DNA of 64,000 nucleotides from Phytoseiulus persimilis (taxonomy: Eukaryota; Arthropoda; Arachnida; Mesostigmata; Phytoseiidae). Made by a program: the position numbers and the translations under genes. The notes under the pieces are model-generated. The model ran no database searches. It was not told the DNA's origin and was given only the letters and a program-made list of their open reading frames with translations. Of this stretch, positions 50,001 through 60,924 are shown one piece after another. Each line of letters begins with the position of its first letter. The stretch's first letter is position 1. Location: NCBI GenBank assembly GCA_037576195.1, contig CM075104.1, positions 7,756,775-7,820,774 of the forward strand. The letters run 5' to 3'.

Positions 50001-51627
50001 ATCCTGAGAGTCGGAAACGATTTCCCCCGTAGCAATCTATCCGTGTCTGTCATGTGGCTACGAGCTTAAGGCCGCCCCATCGCAACCACCGTCATTCTCA
50101 CCGACACTCACAAACTCAACCCACACGACATCCACACAGACGTTCGCAGATTGAGCTTTTCGTTGAGATAGCGATAGGTTTGCGGTTCCCCACTAACCCA
50201 CCCTCGTCTTCCTCAGTCGTTCTTTTACTGAAAACGAGCCGTAGCAGGGAATATCGGTCTCAATCGTTTCCTTCACTGCCTAACGAGAGCCTGATTGTGT
50301 GATTTCAGATTTTGTCCAAGGATTCAGTGACAGTGGCGGTGGATGCCGTGGTCTACTACCGCATCTCAAACGCCACCATTGCCGTCTCCAACGTGGAGGA
50401 TTACGGACACTCGACGCGACTGTTGGCGGCCACTACACTGCGAAATGTCTTGGGTACCAAAAACCTGTCGGAAATCCTCTCTGAGAGAGAGTCGATCAGT
50501 CACGTGATGCAGGCAAGTTTAGACGAAGCAACCGACCCCTGGGGTGTCAAAGTGGAGCGAGTTGAGATGTAAGTATCCTTCGGGACTTCGATTCCAAGAC
50601 ATTATATTAGCGATTTCGTCGACTTGCATCCGGTCCAGAGAAATATCGTTGATATGGCGCAGCGGAGAAAACCCCTTTGCAGTGGCGGAGTGGCCCTCCT
50701 CCCTCCGGCTTTTGGCAAACGTCCTCGCTGAGCTCATACTATGCGCCGGCCTTGATCATTACAGAAAAGACGTTCGTCTGCCAGTACAATTACAGAGGGC
50801 TATGGCGGCCGAAGCCGAAGCTGCCCGAGAGGCTAGAGCCAAGGTAAGTTTCTCTGTTGCGACGTCGATTCCCTTTCCGATTCAACTCTTTTGTTGTCCT
50901 CCCCCTCCGAATGCGACGGAGCATCCAGTCATGCATCCTTGATCTGCACAGGTGATCGCCGCCGAGGGAGAGCAGAGAGCCTCCCGGAGCCTGAAGGAGG
51001 CCGCTGAGGTGATCGCGGACACACCGTCAGCGTTGCAACTGCGTTATCTGCAAACGTTGGCGTCGATTGCGGCAGAAAAGAACTCTACCATCGTGTTCCC
51101 CATACCAATGGAACTGTTCTCCGGTTTTATTGCTCACGATCAGAGACACGAGACTCACAACCATGACGGAGGTAGGTCCTGCGCCAAAGAGGAGCTCGAC
51201 GACACAATCATCAGTTGAGAGGAACCCTTCTACTAAGCGGAGACAGACGGTTAACGGCGGCTGAACCCGTCGGTGGGTGTTTGCTTGGTCAGGCGACCGG
51301 ACGTTGATGGGTCCTAATGTGCTCGCGTGCCGGTTGTCGGATTGTCACCATGTCCGGTGGCCCGAACCTGCATTCATCGACCTTTCACCCACCGCCACCA
51401 CCACCATCACCATCACCACCATCGTCATCTTCATCGACATCGATTCATCTAATCATTTCACTCGGAAATTCGACCATCGAACCGTCCGTCCAGCCGTCCG
51501 TCCCTCCGTGTGTCCGTCTCTTTACCACGCTCTCGATGAGCGTGCGCGTCTGACAGTTCGCTCTTTGGTTGCAGGGCCCAGCCCTCCTATGGCGCCGCCG
51601 CTGGAGAAGAAGGAACCGATAGCATAG
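28896..51627 (+). CDS. Stomatin / MEC-2-like band 7 (SPFH) membrane protein, eight-exon gene model
   Basis: I assembled this from exons 28896-29073, 29272-29375, 31519-31591, 31726-31808, 50309-50568, 50765-50843, 50952-51171 and 51575-51627. All introns are GT-AG and every junction keeps frame, giving 349 residues, near the usual stomatin length plus an N-terminal extension. Residues 1-65 are hydrophilic. About 71-93 form the re-entrant membrane hairpin with the conserved Pro86 and flanking Cys69 and Cys92, positions like those palmitoylated in stomatins. The SPFH domain follows ([15 protein letters not shown] at 95-109, DVPPQE at 141-146, KDSVTV near 150, [19 protein letters not shown] near 228-246). 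Next come an Ala/Glu helix (247-275) and the oligomerisation segment STIVFP (304-309). By family knowledge it is a cholesterol-binding scaffold on the inner plasma membrane that tunes ion channels. Family assignment is near certain. The N-terminal Met and last exon are inferences. Confidence 0.9.
29272..29375 (+). CDS. Stomatin exon 2 (membrane hairpin, copy 2)
   Basis: The exon follows a pyrimidine-rich acceptor ending TTTCAG and stops before GTGAGT at 29376. It encodes residues 60-94, containing GPDICAYIL, the hydrophobic hairpin, the kink proline (TFPFSL) and the closing FCIK. This matches the stomatin pattern G-P-x-x-C/W-x-I-L ... TFP-x-S ... C-I-K. The intron before it is phase 1 and the intron after it (2143 bp) is phase 0. 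Confidence 0.9.
30842..30855. repeat. (GC)7 dinucleotide repeat, copy 2
   Basis: Counterpart of 26649-26662. Identical length in the two copies argues against old divergence of the duplication. Confidence 0.85.
31519..31591 (+). CDS. Stomatin exon 3 (start of SPFH domain, copy 2)
   Basis: Acceptor TTTACAG and donor GTAAGG (31592) flank 73 bases encoding residues 95-118 and the first base of Gly119. The peptide [17 protein letters not shown] followed by RGGAKGP is the diagnostic start of the stomatin SPFH domain. Confidence 0.93.
31726..31808 (+). CDS. Stomatin exon 4 (SPFH domain, copy 2)
   Basis: After a 134 bp intron (acceptor TTCCAG) this exon completes Gly119 and encodes residues 120-146, with [18 protein letters not shown] and FDVPPQE. 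It ends at GTGAGT (31809) in phase 0 and opens the 18.5 kb intron. The following residues of the family (I/V-L-S/T-K-D-S-V-T) start exactly at the acceptor at 50308, which ties the two halves into one gene. Confidence 0.93.
36457..36479. repeat. (CCAT)n/(CCGT)n tetranucleotide repeat
   Basis: CCATCCATCCATCC passes into GTCCGTCCG. Intronic. Confidence 0.8.
38117..38128. repeat. Poly-G tract (12 bases)
   Basis: Uninterrupted G run inside the large stomatin intron. Confidence 0.9.
42775..42785. repeat. Poly-G tract (11 bases)
   Basis: Eleven G residues preceded by GTGGGGGTGGGGGAAA, a G-rich patch about 1 kb downstream of the T-box stop codon. Confidence 0.9.
43328..43333 (-). terminator. Candidate poly(A) signal AATAAA for the T-box gene
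   Basis: The minus strand reads GCAAATAAAGCG about 450 bp past the T-box stop codon. It is a canonical hexamer at a plausible 3' UTR distance. Cleavage has not been shown. Confidence 0.45.
43786..44901 (-). CDS. T-box transcription factor (Tbx6/Dorsocross-like?), nested antisense gene
   Basis: An uninterrupted 371-residue frame carries a complete T-box DNA-binding domain, about residues 38-226. Visible landmarks are LWREF (47-51), GTEMILTK (55-62), GRRMFP (64-69), [14 protein letters not shown] (87-100), [11 protein letters not shown] (123-133), KLKLTNN (142-148), LNSMHRY (163-169), [15 protein letters not shown] (194-208) and NPFAKGFRD (218-226). T-box proteins bind TCACACCT-type sites as nuclear developmental regulators. 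The tail (235-371) is Ser/Pro-rich and unlike known domains. [10 protein letters not shown] and [11 protein letters not shown] recall the Tbx6/Tbx16 group, so a Dorsocross-type relative is possible, but the subfamily is unsure. The Met at 44901 is chosen as the first ATG. The frame stays open for at least 22 codons upstream, with a possible acceptor (ATTTCACCAG), so an upstream exon may exist. GC-ending codons dominate. Confidence 0.92.
   Translation of the reverse strand: MVFRPTMIGVKDEYPPRCLSETMLEVEITNRDPRMENVNVELENHSLWREFFQCGTEMILTKLGRRMFPDLKFTITGLEANQYYFVLLDIVPVDDFRYKFMGKCWVPAYKSDAPPHKRNMYCHPDSPALGAKWGSMKVTFNKLKLTNNISPNSYSTTDSLMVLNSMHRYVPRLHIYRGSDIARLDMRDFTTFRFPATTFMAVTAYQNEAVTLLKIKFNPFAKGFRDDDRRQPTKRTADDAGVVDDLDSPGPKTTKDDLGSTTQDLFCPSLPGSPTPGSSSSELREASPVPSAAPPLPAMPFSPPAFDPSIQFRTPFDPRFLATSNNSLPSSWRDLFYMHSAYALNPWLTSGTASPYLSYRDPRFGHPNLEK
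46990..47004. repeat. Poly-C tract (15 bases)
   Basis: Fifteen C residues in the T-box upstream flank. Confidence 0.9.
47476..47607 (+). other. Candidate 44-codon exon inside the large intron
   Basis: The frame reads [15 protein letters not shown], then a proline run ([14 protein letters not shown]) and [10 protein letters not shown]. It lies between an acceptor-like CTGCGCAG and a donor-like GTTAGT. Both edges are phase 0, the same phase as the surrounding stomatin intron, and the codons show a purine-first, coding-like pattern. Inclusion would insert 44 residues into the SPFH domain, which is hard to reconcile with function, so an exon of another nested transcript is just as possible. I recognise no domain. 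Confidence 0.25.
48713..48725. repeat. Poly-G tract (13 bases)
   Basis: Thirteen G residues in the large intron, about 1.6 kb before stomatin exon 5. Confidence 0.9.
49751..49810. repeat. 20 bp tandem repeat, three units
   Basis: Units beginning GAACTCTCGCAGC, GAACTCTCGCAGC and GAACTTCCGCAGC lie head to tail with one to three mismatches each. They are intronic, about 500 bp before stomatin exon 5. Confidence 0.85.
50309..50568 (+). CDS. Stomatin exon 5 (central SPFH domain)
   Basis: The acceptor ATTTCAG ends at 50308. The exon encodes residues 147-232: [18 protein letters not shown], then the [20 protein letters not shown] region and the [11 protein letters not shown] segment. It ends with AT before GTAAGT (50569), and the next exon supplies A to restore the conserved Ile of VERVEIKDV. 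These are among the most conserved residues of stomatins. Confidence 0.95.
50765..50843 (+). CDS. Stomatin exon 6
   Basis: A 196 bp intron with acceptor TTACAG precedes this exon. It completes Ile233 and encodes [19 protein letters not shown] and the REARAK stretch (234-259), the hallmark stomatin helix. The donor is GTAAGT at 50844, phase 0. Confidence 0.95.
50952..51171 (+). CDS. Stomatin exon 7 (C-terminal helix and oligomerisation segment)
   Basis: After a 108 bp intron (acceptor GCACAG) the exon encodes residues 260-332: [11 protein letters not shown], an Ala/Glu-rich coiled region, [10 protein letters not shown], and [11 protein letters not shown], the conserved C-terminal hydrophobic strand needed for oligomerisation in this family. 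A histidine-rich linker ([12 protein letters not shown]) follows. The donor GTAGGT at 51172 is acceptable but weaker than the others. If it is not used, the frame runs on to a stop at 51216-51218. Confidence 0.92.
51391..51457. repeat. (CAC)/(CAT) trinucleotide repeat in the last stomatin intron
   Basis: CACCGCCACCACCACCATC and related CAT/CGT units lie between exons 7 and 8 of the stomatin gene. Confidence 0.8.
51575..51627 (+). CDS. Stomatin exon 8 (proline-rich C-terminal tail)
   Basis: The acceptor TTGCAG ends at 51574 after a 403 bp intron. Phase matches exon 7 (split Gly333), giving a short tail [17 protein letters not shown] and a TAG stop at 51625-51627. Related arthropod proteins also end in variable, often proline-rich tails, so conservation gives little support. 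The call rests on splice-site quality, phase and the short open tail. Confidence 0.6.
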
Positions 51628-54610
51628 CAACAACTCACCCCGGTCAGACGACTGCTGTTCTGGGCTCCCCCGGGAGGACAACGCCGAATGTCGTTGGCGG
51701 CTCCCCCCTCAATCCCATCTGCCCCGAAACAGTGAGCTCACTTAAGCCCGGCCCGTACTGACAGTGCAGCCATCATCGCCGGCTAGCCCCCGATGCCGAA
51801 GCGGAAACACCGACGCACATCTCGTCGAACATCAGTGCAAACGCTCGGAATAGAGATGTCAGCTGCGGGCGGCAGTCATTGTGACCACAGACTAGCCAAT
51901 GATGACGGGCAGAACACCCGACCGCGTCGGAGCAGAGATTCAAAATCTGTGAAACAAAAAGGAAAACAATCGAAAGGAGAGATATCCATCCACCTGATCG
52001 CGGATACCAGCCGAGCAAGAAAGCAAGCAGCCGAGCAAACAACCGGAACTGGAAAAACAGAAAGCATCACAGAACTACGAAGCGAAAATATGTGCCACCA
52101 ATCATCAATCGGAATTAATTGCATTTGAATCGATTGTTGCATCGGATCCTTCAACTCAGCAACGGAAAGCTTCGTCCAGCCAATGGAAGCTTCCGCAACG
52201 AACTCCTCGCGGACGGCAGAAATACGAACGAGCGGGCAGGCCTCGAAACAAGAGGCTCTCCGCAACTGTTGGGCTCTCAGCAGGTTCTGAGTTCGTGTTC
52301 AGCTTTGGTTTCGAATCGGACAAACTTTCGAAATCGAAATGCTTATCTTCCTCATCTTCTCCGCTCTCTGGACAGCAGGAAAGCAGAACGGAACTGCGTA
52401 TCTTCGAACGCACAGCGTCGGGCCACGTAGCCATTGGTTTTACTTCGGTCACGTCTCAAGTCTCCAGGTGATCTTGGATGATGGACCGACATTCCTGGGT
52501 TCGTTCGTTACCGGCACAAACTCGCTACTCCTGTATTCACATTCGAAGAACTAGACTCTTGTCTGAGTCGTTCGTACGCGAAGTGTTCTGTATAGACTGC
52601 TCGATCTGTTTCTTCCAATTGACCTCAAATGGATCGGAAGCGATCCTGGTTGGACCGTCGAGACGACCAGTCAGCTAAGCCTCCAAAAAATTGACGGCTC
52701 ATCAAAAACAGTTCCACCCTTCACCCGCCATGACATTGATTGATGACCTCCTCGATCGCTGTGAAGAAGTTTGCATCTATCCCCAAAGCCGGATAATTCC
52801 CCAGCGAGCTGACTAGTCGACCTGGTTCTGGTCCCGAACGACTCCTAATTTCACGCATTATTTGAGACGGTGGATGAGCCTAACGATTCGCTCATGTCCG
52901 AGCGAGCCACGTCGATTATCGTGTTTCTGTTTCGGGAGTGTTCGATGGCGGCCTGACGCACTGCGTGAGGCAAATCAACTGTATGAATGATTCGAATGAT
53001 GACCTCTGAGCGAACAGCGGAGCAGGAAGGGGAACACACCAAAAGTAATCAGCTTTTCTTGAATGGCAGCCGACGCAACAATTACCTCAGAGGAGGTACA
53101 AACAAACAAACAAGCTTACTGCTTGAGAAAGGAATCCTGTCCACAGGAACGCGATTCAAGTATTCGGAGCGGATCAATCATCCGGCAGAGTGGGTGCTAG
53201 GCGATGTGAAATGCAACTCTGGTAGACGAACAGGCTAAATTTTCTATGGACTGAATGCTGATTGAAAGTTAAATTGATTCAGGTGTTCGTTCGCATGCAA
53301 ACGCAGATTGTGTGAGCAAATGCTTATGTACTAAAAAGCTATGAAAGTCGTGTCACATGTCTGAAGTGAGGGAGCAACAAGCAAGGAGCTAAGAATGCAG
53401 TCATCGACCGGGGGGCGTTGTGACGCTGTCCACCACGCGAGTGGACAGCCGGCGCTTCTCTTCCGGCTCGAAGTGGTAACTATTCACTGTCACCATCTGT
53501 CACCACCAATACAATCAGCAACAAGAGCAACATTGACATCACCCGTATCGCGTACGCGCAAAAACATCGTGGTTCCCTGCAGCAGCCGCGGCAACAACAG
53601 CGGCAAGCTGTCGGCCAGAGAGCGTGGCAGCATCGTGAACAGGGAACCAACCTCATTCAATCAGCAAGCCAACTGAACAGTGTTATCACCTTTACCATTA
53701 CGTATGAAAGAACACATCGAGTACGATGGAGACAAAACGCTGCGTCCTGCGTCGCCGTCCCGGCCTCTGGCGGCCACAGGGTCTTGGCTCTGCGGGACAG
53801 AGATCAGGATGGCCTCTACGAGAAGTGAGGTCATTACGATCTAGAATAGGAGACGACGAGAAGTCACAAGGTAATAACTACTACGATAATGCGAGTTTCT
53901 GGTGTGCGAGTTTTCGAATGAGAGAGAAGTTTTTCAACGCAACCGATCGGAAAGCAAACAAGAGCCGCGCACCGATGGAACGAAGGAGAGCAGGTTAACC
54001 CAAAAGTCGAGAACATATGATTCATTGTCAGATCGTCACAACGTCAACGAGCACAGCTGGAGGGCACCTGCCCCCCACGATGTCTTGAAACGGCCTCTTC
54101 CCAACGAGGGTCACAGGGACAGGGGGCATTTCCTGCGTCGTGTTCAACTCGGAATATCTAAACCCGTGATTGATATTGAGCCCCATTTAGGGACTGCATG
54201 CTCCCCCAAATTCAAGGGGGGCCCCGGGAGGGCCACACCGGTACAGGGTTTGAGAGAGAAGGGGGCAGCGTCCAGGTCTTCCAGCTGACTCGATTCTTGA
54301 GATCGATTCAATGAGCGTCTGAATGAGTAATTGGTGTACGTTTGTTTTTCTCGGTATCCGTCTGTCAGTCGGCGCGGCGGTTGTTTTTTCAATGCCGCAC
54401 GATGTTTCCATTTGGAGCGTTCATTCACTCTTTGAATCGGTCCCTCAACAAAACAAGGATGCGTCAAAACACAGCAGCAGCAACAACTCAATCCACGATA
54501 CCGTTCCCACCGTTTCGTTCCGGTGGGGACTTTTTTGGTAAAAAACAAACAAAGAAACTATACTTGGTAAAATTATATTATTGTCAACTTGAGGCAATAA
54601 TCCAGATCAC

Positions 54611-54644
54611 GATGATGATGATGATACCGATATCGACGATGATG
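54611..54644. repeat. (GAT)n trinucleotide repeat
   Basis: GATGATGATGATGATACC followed by a second GACGATGATG patch, inside the A-rich domain. Confidence 0.8.
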
Positions 54645-54761
54645 AAAAGAGTAAGAATTATACTAATCGATGTTCCTTGTTGCCCGTGTGGGGTCTTGTT
54701 GACTCCACCCGTGTGTGTTTTGACTGAAAGATTTTAGATTTACGACGTCATTGAGTGTTTC

Positions 54762-54769
54762 TGTAAATA
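54762..54769 (+). promoter_or_regulatory. Pumilio-type element TGTAAATA in the candidate 3' UTR
   Basis: The 8-mer matches the consensus UGUANAUA bound by PUF proteins in mRNA 3' UTRs. A single 8-mer can occur by chance in 10 kb. It gains meaning only if the region is transcribed. Confidence 0.2.
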
Positions 54770-57700
54770 CACTTTACTTTTGGAAACAAACAAGAAACGT
54801 TCGACTCAAACAACAACAACAAAAGCAACCATGTAACACAACACTGTGTCTCCTCCAACATTGATTCATCATGAGCTCTTCGAAGTCTCATTTTGAAGTC
54901 ATCAACAACTGATACGATGACACTTCTATGAGAAACACTTCTGCTGATGTGCATAGGTTGTTAGCAGCAACGCAATGCAGACTTAGTATCGCTCCTCATA
55001 TTCGGGAATTCAGTCGCCAATCAGATTTGATCGGGAGTGGCTAACCTAGAAGCCGTTGAGTGGGCTGACTTGAGCAGATCGGCGCGCCGTCCGAACTCCC
55101 ATCGACGGAATCGCAACAGCGACCGACAACCGGCAACAGAACGAGGACGAGGGAAGACGGTGAATCTATCAGTGGAACCATCATCTGATTGTTCCCACCG
55201 CAGGCTGACTTCGAAATCCTGCGCAGGTAGGCGACCTCTCCGGGGAACCGCATGAGATCACAAGAGTAGGCGTTGAGTGTGTGCGCCACCTTACACCCAC
55301 GAGGCCGGACGGGTCGCGCCGGCTGAGCCTGAACCCGCGACTCTTGCCCCTCGATTCTGTTGGCTTGCGGATCAACTTCGAGCGAGCGAAAGCAGAAGAG
55401 CCCAGCAAAACCAGCTACTTTCGTTCTGGGTTTATGACTGCACTTCGCGCCCGGCCTCAAAGTCGACAAAGCTCGCACGTTCACGGCAATCGCTCGGACC
55501 GAAAATATCCGACAAAGCAGAGAGGGATCTCGCAGGAACCACAACAAAGCAATCGGTGACGGCGTCATCGGGCTCCGAGGGATCTTGCGCCGAACACCGA
55601 CAAGCTCTCGTCAGAGCCGAGACGCGCGCTACCACGTGCTAGCACAGCCGAAACTCCCGAGAAATTCTGTTTGGGGCGGAATCGCTTAGAAGGAGGGGTC
55701 AGTTGGCTTCCATTAAGTACCATCCAAACAGAGCTTAATCATGCTATCTTGAACAACGACAAGAGACTGAAGCATTCGTGCAAGCCGCAGGAATCTACCA
55801 AAAGTACCAGACAAGGATATCAACCAACACAGAGACAAAAATGTTGTCAAAAACCTAAAAGGGGTAGAGTGGCGGTATTCATTGAGACAAAACCAATCCA
55901 TCCATCCATTCATCAATCCACCCACACAACGATTCGCGCTTGCTCGCCGAAATCCAACGAAATTGGAAAAATCAACTTGGCCAGCCAACAGGTGAACTTC
56001 TACTGAAAAAAACCGTACGGACAAAAAGCGTCCTCGATCGAAAACCGCCTGAGATCTCAAACGTTTTACGGTGGACATTCACCAATGAGGGACCCCGCAT
56101 CCTATTTCGAGAGTTATGATAACGATGAAGTAGGAGAAAACACCGCTTCACATAAAAAGGGAACCAACTTCAAAAATGCATCAGTTCTGTTTTGTTAATG
56201 AGCCTCCGCCTCCGCCTACGCCGCTTGAGCAAGGATAACTGACGAAAATCGTCACACGGGTTTACTGTGTGCTGGAAATTCAGAGAAAGATACCGCTTGT
56301 CTCTCGAAGTACACGCGCGAAATGAAACTTCTACAGCTACAGCGATACCAGCAATTCGAACGACAGAGTCTTGGGAGATGGGTAGTCTCCAGAAGAACAG
56401 ACAATTGCAAGAGAACTCTCGAGAGCGTCGTTCAGTTCGCCGAAATTTGGATTCAGGGTGATGTGCCGTTTTCCGGGCGCGGACATCGAACGCCAATTCC
56501 AGAAGGAACCTTCGAGAACTTCTGAAACACCAAGAATGGCAGACACGGACACCGGAGCTGGTGAATAGGGCGCCAATAGATCACATCAATATCGCAAAGG
56601 AAAGAAGAAACAAACAAACCATCAACGGAGAGGAGACTTACATGCCAAAGATGAACCAAACAAACGAATGTAGGCTAACAACAGACGAAAAGTTACGGAA
56701 ACTGAACTACTACAACTGAATCTACCTCAGCACCAGGTGGAGAACCGAACACCAACAATAGCTCGAAACCTTACGGAAACGGACATGAATATCAGGGATC
56801 TGTGCAGCTACTTCTTTCAGCTAGCCCCCTGCCTTATGGAAGATATACAGTGGACGGAATGGAGCTTCGGAACACTGACAGTGAGACTGATGAAATCGCG
56901 TGGCCCTTCCGCTTGATTTTCGCTAAAACGTCCGAGGGTGCCAAACAAACGTCTCTGTCGTGCCAAGCTACCAGGAAGCCGACGGTTCGAGTCAACGAAC
57001 TCAGGAAAGCCAACAACCACGCGAACAAGCGACCGAGGAAAGTGAACTTACTGATCACGCCATTGTTGTCAAACGTCTTGACCACTGTAACCGCAGATTG
57101 CAATTTCGAGAGGAGATAAGATGGAAGAGCCGCTTTACCTTATCTTCTAGGTAATATTTACACTGCAACACGCCACTTTAGTTGAAAGCTGGTCGCTACT
57201 GTCATACTTTAAGGAAGGGTCGTCTTCTCTCGAGCGACTCATTAGAAGTCTACTTAACTTTCCATCCAATTTCCCTTTGTACCTCATTCTCGTAGCAAGT
57301 ATACCTCTATGGACGAGTCATACGGGCACTAGGTAATCTGCTTGGACTCAACTTTGAAGAAAAATACCATCCTTCACGACGTCACCACCATTCACACGCA
57401 AACAAACAAACTCACTCACCCACATTGAAACAGCGCTCCTGTTTGTATTTTGAAACGCGCAATGGCCTCACTACATATAGGAACAGTAGGTACACCCTCG
57501 AACCCGAAAAACGGTTCTCAGACAACGTCACACTCTGGTGATGATATTATGTAGAATAATGTCTCAAAATTTGTTCATAGTGAGAGTAGTTGGCATAGCC
57601 CAAAACCGGGGTAGGGAGATTGAGGCGAAGCGTCCCCACGTGTTCTCAATCAGCGAGACTTTTCTTGGCCTCGACCGGACTGGCTTCGGAACCGAATTGG

Positions 57701-58588
57701 AAACCCGAGGTCACGTTGGGAGCACCTCACCTTCGGAAGTCGTTTCTTCCCTGGAGAAGAAAGGCGCGCGCGCAGCGATACACTCCTCGACCACAAAACT
57801 GACTTACCCTTTGCAGGAATCGTGTTCCTGACTGTTCGATAGATTATCTTTAAATATCTTCAGTGATCGATATTCATGAACAATTGATCAGCGTCTACAA
57901 TCACCACGAATCACGAATAATCAATAGCCGAGGACCGTTCCCGAGCTCGATTCCGGAAGCGATTTCGGAGTCGACTGATTTCCGAGTCTCTGAGTTTCGA
58001 AACAACGGAGCATCAAATTGAGGAATCTCCTTCGCTGATCATTGTGATGGGTGTTTTTTGGTTGTGCTGACCTTGTACTGTAATCTTTACGATGCCGAAC
58101 ATACAGTCAGGCAGACATGCAAGCGGACCGGCAGCCGGTCCTGCTAGAAGTTTCCTGAAGCTCGCTGTCTATTGCGGTAGTAGGTAAGATACAGCCGAGG
58201 CGACTTAGAAGACGGTCCCAACGATGATGATGCTGTCTATCGACCCACCTTCCCACATGGACAAAAGCACCGATCCCGGCGAGCGGACCGTTGCGGAGCC
58301 CCTGTGACCGTTACCTCATCGCGGCCCACACACCAACGTGTGATATCATATCAGTATTAGTACGAAGAGCGACTTGAGCTCCCACCAAGAGAGTATTACA
58401 TTCGGCAGACAGACGAAAATACGAAGCAACGCGCAACGCCCACTTGACGGCGCTGTCTGCGGTGGGCGAAGCTTGTCCCATCTCCGAGGGCTGGTTTGTT
58501 GCTAATTTCTCCGCGACATCCGCTCGTCCGGGCGGTGAATAGACAGAAGTCATGTAACGACGCTCGAAAGCAAGGAAGAGATCGATGA

Positions 58589-58618
58589 AGATTTATAATA
58601 ACAATAATAATAACAAGA
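58589..58618. repeat. (AAT)n-like repeat
   Basis: TATAATAACAATAATAATAA lies in the candidate 3' UTR region. Confidence 0.75.
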
Positions 58619-60918
58619 CTGACGGTAACCACTAATGATCATGCAGAATCAAGCCACATCATCTACGAACTCATCATTCTTCGCGGAAAAATTACCAAAA
58701 AAACCCTAAAATGATTTGCGTGCAACGAGGAGGATAGGCGTTGAAGTGTTCAGAGTCGGGCCCTGCCTCTTGACGAAAGGAAAGAGAGGGCGCAGAACGT
58801 GTGCAGAACGGCCTCCCCGAAGATCTTCTAGCAACTCATCGATCGTGGAATATCGCTCAGATTTCCACTCCATTTATATCAAACGGAAGGGTTCGTTCAT
58901 CGCTATGTAAGCTGCGCCGAATTGGCGATTCACTCATTTTTCATGCCGTAGAACTGCTTAGAACTGTTCGTCAACATTCGGAGGAGTCTGAAACAAAGAG
59001 GGAGAGGAACCTTTGTTTGTTCAGGAATTTCCGTACATTCATTCATGCGTTGAGGAGACAAGAAAAAACTGCCACTGGGCTGGAGTTAGCGATCGGCGAC
59101 TCCGGAGGGCGCGACAGATCATTCGAACCGAAAACTCAGGAAGAGCTGGAAGACGACTGGAAAGTCCGAGAATGTGGGGCGAACGAATTTTCGGACACCA
59201 CATCTGTTCACATCTGATCGCATCGGTCATTCAAGGATAAACAGGTTCAAGGCTTGATCACTGCCAGACATTCTCGAAGAGTCTTCAGCCCTGACGGAGC
59301 GACAAGTAAGAGGTCGTAAAGTGAGCTCGGCAAATCTAGAAACGGAAGGTGACCAGACTCGGAAAATCAGTGCGATTAAGCCCTTCCGCAACTCGCTCCT
59401 GCTCGGCTACGGAGGAGGAAAATCTTTCGTCCCTTCTCCATCTTCCCATGACTTCCCTCACGCAGACTATCGGGTTTTTCCCAGCTCCCAGTACCGATTG
59501 AATTGTGAAACCATGATCAGAAAATCAAGTTCCACCTGTTCGTGAAAATCCCCTCGATGTTGTACTACATATGCAGGCAAAGAAACGGAAAGCAAAAGTC
59601 ATCCAACGAATGTGATGTTCGGACGATTGTGGGCCCCCGAGGAACATCGGTGGATCCGGATGGGCACCGATCATGTGAAGAGTTCAAGCCGCGTTCGTAA
59701 TCGATTGTTCATGGGCCACAAAGTCTGGCAACGGGAGAAATCAAAATATTCGGATGATGGGAAAGCGAAGATCAGGTCTGAAGCGAAGTAGCAGCAATCG
59801 CCGCGAGGGGAAAAGCCGACGAATTCAATTGGATCCACCGCTCCGGGCCACTCGTCCACGTGAGCCACTCGAGAGGTGTGACGGATGCCGAAACGAGCCC
59901 AGGCTTCGCTACCCCGTTCGCTCTCTGCATCGAGATGGCTATTAAATTCGTAGTTTTTTCTCGTCAGAGACCTCATATATAGGTATGAATGACATTTCTA
60001 TGAGAGTCGGTAACTCCTTCATTCTTTCCAAGAAATACCGTGATCTTGTATAGAGACGTAAGAAGAGCGAGAGACACACACACAAGCAGTTCGTTGCTAT
60101 AGCCCTCGTGGCACGGATTTTTTCGTCCGGCGAACTTCACGCGAAAATTCTCATGAAGAGGTTTTGGCCATTGCGTAGCAGATGGGAGCGCCCCCACAAC
60201 TCGAACAAACTTTAACGACAAAACTGACACAGCCTATCCAGGGCCAGGTCGAATGTTGACAACATCACATAGCAATACCTAGATGCCCAAGGAAAGACCT
60301 CGATCCAATTACTGCCAAATGAACCCCGATTGAAACTTAGACTCGGACTTTGAGTCTTCGTCGTGCAGACCTTCTCAAAATGCGTGCAAAGGTCCGATGA
60401 AGTGACTAAGTACTGAGTGCTAGACTGAACTCACAGATCACACAGATGAAAATATATTTCTTCGTAGACAATTTTCGAAGCATTCGTCTCTTGTATCGCG
60501 TTTTTGTCTTCGTTGCCAGATTTTCGCCGATGGAGGACACTGATGAACTCGCGGTGTTCCGACCTCACCAATGAATGGATCATATTATTACAATTATTCC
60601 TCCAGACATTATATCGACGTCGATATTGTTCATGGTATTACTTTGAAGTTACCGATTGGGACACGAGATCATTGATTGCAGCATCACTTCCACTTCAACA
60701 TTGCTGGCGATACATTTCTCACACGATGGATTGAATGGAAGCGGTGATAGTGATGACGATTAATAACGAAGCAGGACTTCTCTTCCTCTCATAGACGGCA
60801 GGGAGAGAAAGACTCGACAAAATTACCAATCGCTGTGGGCATCAGCTGGCGTCCTTGTCTCCGTAACAAGTACAAAACAAACAGACAAACAAACAACCCA
60901 AACACTCATCCACCCACC

Positions 60919-60924
60919 AATAAA
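60919..60924 (+). terminator. Candidate proximal poly(A) signal AATAAA
   Basis: The hexamer occurs in CCACCAATAAACCACC inside the A-rich domain. I see no clear GT-rich downstream element, so it is weaker than the site at 61876. Confidence 0.2.

Larger units (their letters stand above)
31809..50308 (+). other. 18.5 kb intron 4 of the stomatin gene
   Basis: The intron is bounded by donor GTGAGT (31809) and acceptor ATTTCAG (ending 50308), phase 0 on both sides. It is far larger than the gene's other introns (108-2143 bp). It holds the antisense T-box gene (43786-44901), several simple repeats and a candidate 44-codon exon at 47476-47607. The rest shows only scattered short frames with no recognisable domain. 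Confidence 0.88.
44902..50308. other. Upstream flank of the T-box gene within the intron
   Basis: This 5.4 kb should contain the T-box promoter and any 5' exon (minus strand). I see no clear TATA box at a useful distance and no second recognisable coding exon on the minus strand. The region carries C and G runs (46990-47004, 48713-48725), a 20 bp tandem repeat (49751-49810) and the candidate plus-strand exon at 47476-47607. Confidence 0.45.

Noticed and set aside
53395..53676. Possible gene in the A-rich domain
   Set aside because: The 93-codon frame is the best of several short ones. It has no domain and no splice context, so I prefer untranslated sequence.
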